DNA of 64,000 nucleotides from JBOFIQ01 sp051654905 (lineage in GTDB: Bacteria > Actinomycetota > Actinomycetes > Propionibacteriales > Propionibacteriaceae), in assembly GCA_051654905.1 (NCBI GenBank), contig JBOFYY010000111.1, positions 1 through 64,000 on the forward strand. Reading direction: 5' to 3'. The notes under the pieces are model-generated. The model made no database searches, was not told the origin of the DNA, and saw only the letters and a program-made list of their open reading frames with translations. Both the position numbers and the translations under genes were made by a program. This document shows positions 51,405 through 58,015 of this stretch, piece by piece. Each line of letters begins with the position of its first letter. Within the stretch, counting starts at the first letter, position 1.

Positions 51405-52640
51405 TCACCGATGAGAGAGTGCATCTAGGGCTTTATCCCAGATGCAATGAGCCACACTAGCTTTAGTACCGCTAGCTTCAGCCACAATGCCCGTAGCATT
51501 GAGAATAACGACGTCATTATGGTCAGAGCCAAAAACTGCTCCGGCAGAGACATCATTAGCAACCAGTAAGTCACAGCCTTTACGCCGTAGCTTTGCTGTT
51601 GCCGTATCAACTAGAGCTGCCTTATCGGCAGTTGTTTCAGCTGCAAACCCAACAATCACTTGATGTGATTGTTTTGTAGAGCTGATGGTTTTCAAAACGT
51701 CGACAGTTTCTACCAAATCAAGAGCAAGCGTGTGCTTTCCGGTAGCGACATCAGTTGATTTTTTGATCTTCGTGCCAGAAGGTTCTCTTGGCGTAAAGTC
51801 TGCCGGTGCCGCAGCCATGACTGTAATATCGGCGTTAGCTGCAAGCGGAACAACTGCGTCAGCTAAATCTTGAGTAGATACAACGCGAGTCACTCGGATA
51901 CCGCTAGGAAGCGGCACCGTTATATGGGCTGCTACTAAATCGACGTCAGCTCCTCGTAAGGCTGCCGCCCGAGCTAAGGCAATACCCATTCGACCGCTGG
52001 ATTCGTTACCTAAAAAACGAACTGGATCTAAAAATTCGTGAGTTCCACCAGCAGATACCACAACATGACGATCAGCCATATCTTGCGCAGCAGCATATGT
52101 AGCAAGCTTAGGATTATCCAGCACCGCCAAAACATCGGCTGCAATTTCGCTGGGTTCTGGTAGCCGGCCTGGTCCAGAATCAGCTCCAGTAAGTCGCCCT
52201 GATGCTGGCTCAATAATCATGATGCCACGGCTACGTAGCGTAGCTACATTGGAACGAGTAGCTAGGTGCTGCCACATTTCGGTGTGCATTGCTGGAGCCA
52301 TAATTACTGGGCAGGTAGCAGTTAGTAATACATTCGTCAGCAAGTCATCGGCGCGCCCTTGCGCAGCTCGCGCAATGAGATCAGCTGTAGCCGGAGCAAT
52401 TATTACCAGATCTGCTTGGCGCCCCAATTGCACGTGCGGCACCTGATAAGCATCTGACTGGGTATCGGTATGAACTGGGTGTCCCGACAAGGCTTCCCAA
52501 GTGGTACGACCGACAAAGTCCAATGCTGCTCGTGTCGGGACAACAGTTACCTCATGACCAGACTCACTAAGCCGACGCAGGAGTTCACATGCTTTATAAG
52601 CGGCGATTCCTCCTGCGACGCCCAGGACGATCCGACTCAT
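51405..52640 (-). CDS. coaBC: Bifunctional phosphopantothenoylcysteine decarboxylase/phosphopantothenate-cysteine ligase
   Basis: A 411-residue Dfp protein. The N-terminal CoaC flavoprotein domain (MSRIVLGVAGGIAAYKACELL, with PAMHTEMW and the catalytic His in VPHVQLG) is followed by the CoaB domain (SAGGTHEFLDPVRFLGNESSGRMG, NDVS). It makes 4'-phosphopantetheine for coenzyme A. The ATG at 52640 matches the family N-terminus and lies four bases after the rpoZ stop; a longer frame to 52748 would overlap rpoZ. Confidence 0.97.
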   Translation of the reverse strand: MSRIVLGVAGGIAAYKACELLRRLSESGHEVTVVPTRAALDFVGRTTWEALSGHPVHTDTQSDAYQVPHVQLGRQADLVIIAPATADLIARAAQGRADDLLTNVLLTATCPVIMAPAMHTEMWQHLATRSNVATLRSRGIMIIEPASGRLTGADSGPGRLPEPSEIAADVLAVLDNPKLATYAAAQDMADRHVVVSAGGTHEFLDPVRFLGNESSGRMGIALARAAALRGADVDLVAAHITVPLPSGIRVTRVVSTQDLADAVVPLAANADITVMAAAPADFTPREPSGTKIKKSTDVATGKHTLALDLVETVDVLKTISSTKQSHQVIVGFAAETTADKAALVDTATAKLRRKGCDLLVANDVSAGAVFGSDHNDVVILNATGIVAEASGTKASVAHCIWDKALDALSHR

Positions 52641-52644
52641 AGGA

Positions 52645-52998
52645 TCAGGCCGGTTCCTCGTCGCCAAAGTCCAATGAGAACTCTGGGTCAGCAGCGGCAG
52701 CGGCGCGAGCAGCAGCCTCAGCCTCTGGATCAATTTCAGTGTATTCAAGCATGCCTGATGCCACTTCGCGGAGCGCTATCGACAGCGGCTTTTCTTGAAC
52801 AGTTGTCTCTACCAGCGGACCGACGTTCTCTAGTAGGCCTTCACCGAGCTGGTTGTAGTAAGCATTGATCTGACGCGCGCGCTTGGCGGCGAACAGCACA
52901 AGGCGGTACTTCGAATCGACTTTGGTAAGTAGATCGTCGATCGGCGGGTTGGTGATGCCCTCAGGCTGAGTGTTGAGCAACGTGCTCCCTTTCCACAT
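52645..52998 (-). CDS. rpoZ: RNA polymerase omega subunit
   Basis: A ~117-residue protein with the actinobacterial omega core GITNPPIDDLLTKVDSKYRLVLFAAKRARQINAYYNQLGEGLLENVGPLV and the EKPLSIALREVASG helix. The C-terminal ~30 residues are Ala/Asp/Glu-rich. Omega assists assembly and stability of RNA polymerase. The start is uncertain: the ATG at 52998 lies upstream of AAAGGGAG, which would better serve a TTG a few codons further on. It belongs to the mihF-gmk-rpoZ-coaBC-metK run. Confidence 0.92.
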   Translation of the reverse strand: MWKGSTLLNTQPEGITNPPIDDLLTKVDSKYRLVLFAAKRARQINAYYNQLGEGLLENVGPLVETTVQEKPLSIALREVASGMLEYTEIDPEAEAAARAAAAADPEFSLDFGDEEPA

Positions 52999-53033
52999 GG
53001 TGTCTGCTGCGCTTACGCGCGAATGACCCTACG

Positions 53034-53612
53034 TTACGCAGGATCGTTCTGCAATCCCAGTAAGTCTACCAACTTTGAGACGGTTTGCGACAGTTCACCG
53101 TTAACAACGACATGATCAAATTCTTTTGAACAAGCTAATTCCACTTTAGCTGTCTCTAGCCGCCGTGTCCGTTCTTGGTCATCTTCGGTTCCTCGACCAA
53201 CTAAACGACGCACTAATTCGTCCCACGATGGTGGGGCTAGAAAAACAGTTCGGGCAGCTGGCCAAGTCTGGCGAACTTGACGAGCACCTTGTAACTCAAT
53301 TTCTAGAATAACTTCTTTTCCTGCTGCTAAAGCATCGATTACTGGTTGCCGGGGAGTGCCATAGCGAGCCTTTTTATGAACAAGCGCCCATTCCAATAAT
53401 CCATCAGAAGCTACCAGCGAATCGAACTCTTCATCACTGATAAAAAGATAATGCTTACCATGCACTTCTCCAGGACGCGGAGCACGCGTCGTAGCAGATA
53501 CCGACACCCATAATTCAGGATGCTGTTGCTGCAACATGGCAACAACTGTTCCCTTCCCTACCGCAGTAGGACCAGAAATAACGGTGACATGATCTGCTCT
53601 ATCGGTCATCAA
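53034..53612 (-). CDS. gmk: Guanylate kinase
   Basis: A 192-residue P-loop kinase. Walker A is GPTAVGKGT near residue 14, followed by the GMP-binding region SATTRAPRPGEVHGKHYLF and the lid with RRLVGRGTEDDQERTRRLETA. It phosphorylates GMP and dGMP. Its start overlaps the end of mihF by 14 bases, so the genes are translationally coupled. Confidence 0.97.
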   Translation of the reverse strand: MMTDRADHVTVISGPTAVGKGTVVAMLQQQHPELWVSVSATTRAPRPGEVHGKHYLFISDEEFDSLVASDGLLEWALVHKKARYGTPRQPVIDALAAGKEVILEIELQGARQVRQTWPAARTVFLAPPSWDELVRRLVGRGTEDDQERTRRLETAKVELACSKEFDHVVVNGELSQTVSKLVDLLGLQNDPA

Positions 53613-53919
53613 AATCCTTAATCAACCCAGCAATTTGGTTATGCCCTAGGCCTCTAAGTCTACGATTTACGGCAATTCGATGACGTTCCATCGCTGCTAA
53701 CGCGCGCTTATTTCCTACTCCGGGCAGTGCTTTTAACAGCGATAATACCGGACATAGACCAAGAGCTTTATCGGTGCTCGCAAGTTGCAACGCTTGGGCA
53801 AGATTCAGTTCACCGCTAGCAACTTTCTCTTTCAAACCTGCTCGAGCTCTTCGCGCTTGGGATGCAGCAAGCCGAGCAGCTTGCCGCTGTATCGGTGTCA
53901 ATACTGGCATTGACGTCAT
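53599..53919 (-). CDS. mihF: Integration host factor, actinobacterial type (mIHF)
   Basis: A 106-residue nucleoid-associated protein. A helical N-terminus (IQRQAARLAASQARRARAGLKEKVASG) leads to an H2TH/helix-hairpin-helix DNA-binding region with LLKALPGVGNKRALAAMERHRIAVNRRLRGLG. The actinobacterial mIHF is unrelated to the E. coli IHF and compacts DNA and supports phage integration. In most actinobacteria the pyr operon ends just upstream; here only a 194-bp spacer separates it from nusB. Confidence 0.95.
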   Translation of the reverse strand: MTSMPVLTPIQRQAARLAASQARRARAGLKEKVASGELNLAQALQLASTDKALGLCPVLSLLKALPGVGNKRALAAMERHRIAVNRRLRGLGHNQIAGLIKDFDDR

Positions 53920-54062
53920 TAAGGTCTTCTTCCTACCGCAATCCAGCTTATTTTTACTGAACTCAATAAATCGAGCGCAGTTTTGATAGCAGACAACTTA
54001 ACCTACTCAGCTAACCGCCTACGCACTGGGCATCAGATCAAGACTTTAGCTACCGTAAAAGC

Positions 54063-54099
54063 AGCGTTGCCTCCTACCAAATAGGTAAAAGGCAACGCT
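54063..54099 (-). terminator. Terminator downstream of nusB
   Basis: AGCGTTGCCT (54063-54072) pairs with AGGCAACGCT (54090-54099), loop 17 with an inner ACC/GGT pairing. On the minus strand GCTTTTACGG follows. It lies 14 bases behind the nusB stop and marks the end of the efp-nusB transcript. The rest of the 53920-54113 spacer holds nothing recognisable. Confidence 0.7.
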
Positions 54100-54113
54100 T
54101 ATAACGTCATGAT

Positions 54114-54551
54114 TTACAAATTCTGACCAACTGTATCGGCAACTTTTCCGAGCACACCATTTAAGAACGCAGGCGAATCATCAGTTGATAATTCAGTAGC
54201 TAGTTGGGTAGCTTCTGCGATGGCTACTGCTTGCGGCAGATCCGTATGATCAATTTCAAATACTGCGATCCGAGCAATCGCTCGATCTACTCGAGGCATT
54301 CTTTCCAAAGTCCAGTCTTGTACTAGGCACTCACTGATACGTTGATCGATTGCCAACAAATGTTGGACAACCCCAGTAACCAAATAAGTGGTGTAGTCGC
54401 GTACTGGCGGATCGGCATCAGCAGTACGCGCTGATAGCGTCTCCAGCAGTTCGACGTCACGAAGATCGGATTCAAAAAGAATATCGACAGCGCGTTTACG
54501 GGCCTTGGCTCGCGTTGATAAATGCGAGCGGTGCTGACGTTCCTCGGTCAC
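54114..54551 (-). CDS. nusB: Transcription antitermination factor NusB
   Basis: A 145-residue all-helical protein. The N-terminal STRAKARKRAVDILFESDLRDV and the helical RMPRVDRAIARIAVFEI and LPQAVAIAEATQLATELSTDDSPAFLNGVLGKVAD segments are typical. It joins NusE in rRNA antitermination and ribosome assembly. It overlaps efp by four bases. Confidence 0.95.
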   Translation of the reverse strand: MTEERQHRSHLSTRAKARKRAVDILFESDLRDVELLETLSARTADADPPVRDYTTYLVTGVVQHLLAIDQRISECLVQDWTLERMPRVDRAIARIAVFEIDHTDLPQAVAIAEATQLATELSTDDSPAFLNGVLGKVADTVGQNL

Positions 54552-55117
54552 TGCTTAACGCGACCAAGGTAGCTGCTGTCACGGGTATCGACCTTAATTT
54601 TTTCTCCGGTCGTAATGAACAGCGGAACCTGGACTTGAAGACCTGTCTCTACGGTAGCTGGCTTGTTACCACCAGTAGAACGGTCACCTTGTAGACCTGG
54701 TTCAGTGAAAGTTACTTCCAAATCAACCGAAGTAGGCAGATCAATGTAAAGCGGGCTCTCGTTATGAGTAGCTACCGTAACCATCATTTCTGGCAGTAGG
54801 AAGAACTTTTGATCGCCAACAACAGCGGTAGCAATAGCCAGCTGCTCAAACGAAACTGTATCCATGAAGTGGTAAGACTCACCATCTTCATAGAGATACT
54901 GCATTTCGCGACGGTCAACAGTTGCAGTCTCTACCTTGGTATCGGAGTTGAATGTTTTATCAACAACTTTCCCGGAGAGAACATTCTTCAGCTTAGAACG
55001 CACGACAGCATTACCTTTACCAGGCTTATGATGCTGGAACCATGTTACGGTCCAGAGCTGGCCGTCAAGGTTGAGCACCCATCCGTTCTTCATGTCGTTG
55101 ACGTTCTGCGTCGGCAT
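54548..55117 (-). CDS. efp: Elongation factor P
   Basis: A 189-residue translation factor with three beta domains. Domain I has the loop HHKPGKGNAVVRSKLKN carrying the lysine that reaches the peptidyl-transferase centre. It relieves stalling at polyproline. Modification enzymes (epmA/B or others) are not encoded in the window. GAAGGA precedes the ATG. A hairpin lies in its 5' region (55146-55167). It is cotranscribed with nusB. Confidence 0.96.
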   Translation of the reverse strand: MPTQNVNDMKNGWVLNLDGQLWTVTWFQHHKPGKGNAVVRSKLKNVLSGKVVDKTFNSDTKVETATVDRREMQYLYEDGESYHFMDTVSFEQLAIATAVVGDQKFFLLPEMMVTVATHNESPLYIDLPTSVDLEVTFTEPGLQGDRSTGGNKPATVETGLQVQVPLFITTGEKIKVDTRDSSYLGRVKQ

Positions 55118-55145
55118 GCTTGGTCCTTCGTTTGAGAAATCATGG

Positions 55146-55167
55146 GGAACGTCGAAAAGAACGTTCC
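55146..55167 (-). promoter_or_regulatory. Short inverted repeat in the efp leader
   Basis: GGAACGT (55146-55152) and ACGTTCC (55161-55167) form a 7-bp stem with an 8-base loop about 29 bp before the efp start. It could be an RNA stem in the 5' leader or an operator. No match to a known class was recognised. Confidence 0.3.
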
Positions 55168-55235
55168 GGACAACAGTTCTGATCCTACCTGAAGCTATCT
55201 ATAGATTGATATTTCTGGCTACTTCATCACTAGTC

Positions 55236-55880
55236 TTAGCGCCCTCGAGCCGCTAACTCATCAACAATTGCTTGTCGCTGAGTAGCTTGCGGCAGACTAC
55301 GCGTACGCAATAGTTCGGCATCCTCATGTAAGCCCTTAGCTTCTAGACCAGCAATGATCTGTTTAATTACATCAGGATGACGATTTTGGGAAAGTTTTGC
55401 TTTAGCTTCTATCCGAGTGATCTGCAATTCAATTCCAACAATTGCCCGAAGCATTTTGGTAATGTCTTGCCCGCTTGTTTCCACACGCCAAGTTTCTTCG
55501 TAATCAGCTACGGTGCGAGTAACTACTTCCCGACACCACTGTTCATCGTCATGAACAATAACTTTGCCCCAGACATGGACTGTTTCATAGTTCCAAGTAG
55601 GAACCTGATTTCCTACCGGTAGCCAATCGGCACTAACTAAATGGTTAAGTCCATCAGCAATAACTAGCGCCTCCCCCTGAGCGTCACGCCATTGAGGATT
55701 GACTCGCATGATGTGTGTCAGCAGAGCACCATGCTCTCCCCTGCTTTCATCAACAACCCATGGCAGCATCGAGGAAACTAGACCATCAGCTGTCATAGTG
55801 ATGAAATTAGCCGCTTGCACTCGACGAAGCAGGTCGAAGGCCTCAGCCTCAGCCATAGCAAAACTGCGTTTGATATACAC
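55236..55880 (-). CDS. PaiB-like FMN-binding protein
   Basis: A 214-residue split-barrel protein of the PaiB family. The N-terminal MYIKRSFAMAEAEAFDLLRRVQAANFITMT, the core LLTHIMRVNPQW and PTWNYETVHVWG and the late KLSQNR motif are diagnostic. In Bacillus PaiB is a negative regulator of sporulation and protease genes, but members probably bind flavin or heme. It starts at GTG 55880 and lies inside the aroK-efp interval, where aroB is usually found. Confidence 0.88.
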   Translation of the reverse strand: MYIKRSFAMAEAEAFDLLRRVQAANFITMTADGLVSSMLPWVVDESRGEHGALLTHIMRVNPQWRDAQGEALVIADGLNHLVSADWLPVGNQVPTWNYETVHVWGKVIVHDDEQWCREVVTRTVADYEETWRVETSGQDITKMLRAIVGIELQITRIEAKAKLSQNRHPDVIKQIIAGLEAKGLHEDAELLRTRSLPQATQRQAIVDELAARGR

Positions 55881-55893
55881 AATATTTACGGTA

Positions 55894-56397
55894 TCAGTGT
55901 TTCTTTAAAGCTGTCATCGCTACCTGCGCAACATGAGATGGTTCTATATCAGAAACATCAATACGGATGTCGGCGTATTTTTTATATACCACAGTGCGCT
56001 GTTTCATCATTTGAATGAACATACCTCGCACATTCCCTAGTTGCGTTGGACGAGCTATATCAAAACCCGTTCGCTTCAGTGCCTGAGCAGCAGTAACATC
56101 AAGCCAAATAACATAATGGGAAGCAAGTAATGAAGCTACTGCCGGCGAGAGTAAAGCTCCGCTGCCCATAGCAACAACTGAATCTAAAGAGTCTAAAAGA
56201 ATCTCTTCGCATACTTGCTGTTCCATGGAGCGAAACATCTGTTCGCCATGCTCAATGAAAATATCAGATGCACTACGCTCGCAGCGTTGCTCCACTTTAA
56301 AGTCGGTATCTAGCACAGGTACCTTCAGCAACTGAGCTAACAAAGGAGCAACCGTTGATTTACCAGATCCTGGAACTCCTATAAGAAGGATCGACAC
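55894..56397 (-). CDS. aroK: Shikimate kinase
   Basis: A 167-residue P-loop kinase. Walker A GVPGSGKST (7-15), the shikimate-binding Asp30/Asp32 in DTD, Arg56 in FRSMEQ, and Arg116 in ARPTQ are present. The usual GGG shikimate-binding motif is GSG (78-80), with Ser in the middle. It phosphorylates shikimate. In most actinobacteria it sits between aroC and aroB; neither is present here, so the pathway may be incomplete or scattered. It begins one base past the stop of mltG, on the same strand. Confidence 0.9.
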   Translation of the reverse strand: MSILLIGVPGSGKSTVAPLLAQLLKVPVLDTDFKVEQRCERSASDIFIEHGEQMFRSMEQQVCEEILLDSLDSVVAMGSGALLSPAVASLLASHYVIWLDVTAAQALKRTGFDIARPTQLGNVRGMFIQMMKQRTVVYKKYADIRIDVSDIEPSHVAQVAMTALKKH

Positions 56398-57531
56398 TCA
56401 GCAGCGCCCGGTATGTGCCTGACACCACGCCTGGAATTGCGCAACGTTCTTATTATGATCATCAAGATTTTCGGTAAACTTTGTTTCTCCAGAATCTAAA
56501 TCAACGGTAACGAAATAAAGATAATTTGTTTGCTCTGGATTTAATGCCGCATTTAGAGAAGCTTTTCCTGGAGATCCAATAGGGGTTGGCGGAAGACCTT
56601 TAACAAGATAGGTATTGTAAGGAGAAGAACTCTTACGTTCTTCATCAGTTGTAGTTACGTGACCTTCTTTTCCTACTGCATAATGAACTGTAGAATCCAT
56701 CTGCAGTGGCATCCCTTGATCCAAGCGATTCATTATTACACTTGCTACTTTAGCGCGATCCTGATTACTTCGTACTTCATTTTCAATAATTGAAGCAATC
56801 GTAACTATCTCATCTGGGGAATAATTTAAATTTTTTGCTTTAGCTTCAAGACCAATATCGCCAGCAACTGCATTATATTGAGAAATCATCTGTTGCAAAA
56901 TGCTCAGTGCAGAACCATCGCTAGCAAATGCGTAGGTATCAGGGAATAGATATCCCTCCGGATTATTTTTAGCATAAGCAGGTAAACCTAGTTCTGCGAT
57001 ATTCTCCGCCAAGACTTTCTCGTAATCACTTTGAGCAATAGCAGTACCACCATCAACTTCGGGTTTACCTAGTTTAGCTACAATAGAAGAGAGTCTAGTT
57101 CCTTCAATAATTGTAAACTTTGTACGGATAATTAAATCAGGATCTAATAGCATCTTTAATGCAGCAGCAGCTGGAATATGTTTCTTTAGCTTATGTCTAC
57201 CAGCTTGAATATTTTGAGATTTAGGATCTTGTGCTGCAACAATATCAAACTTCTTAGCATCCTTAATAACATCATTGGCTACTAAAATATCAGAAATACG
57301 ATAATTGCTAGCACCTCTAGGAATAGTTACCGTAACATCATCGGTTCCGGCGCCGACATAATCGTCTTGTTGGCGATAATCATCCCATGCATGCTTTGCT
57401 TTATAACCAACAAAGATGGCACCACCCAGAAGAACAGTTATCGATAGCAGCACTGCAAAAGTACTGCGGGCACGATAGAAAACATCATCCCAAGTCCAGC
57501 CATGGTCTTGCGGGTTGAAACGAAGCTTCAC
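56398..57531 (-). CDS. mltG: Endolytic murein transglycosylase MltG
   Basis: A 377-residue single-pass membrane protein. The cytoplasmic N-terminus (1-25) is followed by a helix (about 26-44), a LysM-like subdomain (DVTVTIPRGASNYRISDIL) and the YceG catalytic domain with Glu250 in IASIIENEVRSNQDRAKVASV. It cleaves nascent glycan strands and ends their synthesis. It overlaps ruvX by four bases and continues the alaS-ruvX-mltG order. Confidence 0.96.
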   Translation of the reverse strand: MKLRFNPQDHGWTWDDVFYRARSTFAVLLSITVLLGGAIFVGYKAKHAWDDYRQQDDYVGAGTDDVTVTIPRGASNYRISDILVANDVIKDAKKFDIVAAQDPKSQNIQAGRHKLKKHIPAAAALKMLLDPDLIIRTKFTIIEGTRLSSIVAKLGKPEVDGGTAIAQSDYEKVLAENIAELGLPAYAKNNPEGYLFPDTYAFASDGSALSILQQMISQYNAVAGDIGLEAKAKNLNYSPDEIVTIASIIENEVRSNQDRAKVASVIMNRLDQGMPLQMDSTVHYAVGKEGHVTTTDEERKSSSPYNTYLVKGLPPTPIGSPGKASLNAALNPEQTNYLYFVTVDLDSGETKFTENLDDHNKNVAQFQAWCQAHTGRC

Positions 57532-57998
57532 CGCTTCTCCTTATCGTCGAAAGACTGGCACTGTGGCAAGACTAGTGCCTGACCCCATTCTCCATAACGG
57601 CGATACCGTTCCAGAGCACTTTCTAAAATAGCAACCGCAGCTGCTTGATCGATGACAGCACGCTGCTTTCGTGAATTACGTCCTGCTGCCTGAAGTTTTT
57701 TCGTAGCACTAGCAGTTGTCATCCGCTCATCTACAAAAAACATCGGAATATCAAGGTTTTGAGCAAGTTCGGTTGCACTTTCTCTGATTTTTTGTGCAGC
57801 AAGCCCTTCATCACCAGCTAGTGTTCTAGGTAGTCCAACGATGATCTGCTGTGGTTCATACTCAGCGACTAAAGCTATGATCCGTGACACAGCACCTGAC
57901 CCAGCTACCACCGTCTCAACGGGATAGCTGAGCAATCCTTCTCTGCCACATGCAGCTACGCCGATACGTGCCTGTCCCCAATCTAGGCACAGGCACAC
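57528..57998 (-). CDS. ruvX: Holliday junction resolvase-like RuvX (YqgF)
   Basis: A 156-residue RNase H-fold protein. The metal-binding Asp6 in CLDWGQARIG, the Gly-rich VGLPRTLAGDEG and the last acidic patch FVDERMTT are in place. It is required for 16S rRNA processing in E. coli and called a putative resolvase. It is coupled to mltG by a four-base overlap and lies 17 bases behind alaS. Confidence 0.95.
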   Translation of the reverse strand: MCLCLDWGQARIGVAACGREGLLSYPVETVVAGSGAVSRIIALVAEYEPQQIIVGLPRTLAGDEGLAAQKIRESATELAQNLDIPMFFVDERMTTASATKKLQAAGRNSRKQRAVIDQAAAVAILESALERYRRYGEWGQALVLPQCQSFDDKEKR

Positions 57999-58015
57999 AC
58001 CCGGATAATTCTCGT

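Noticed and set aside
51372..51408. Upstream extension of metK
   Set aside because: It would overlap coaBC and lacks the family N-terminus; the ATG at 51372 has a ribosome-binding site.
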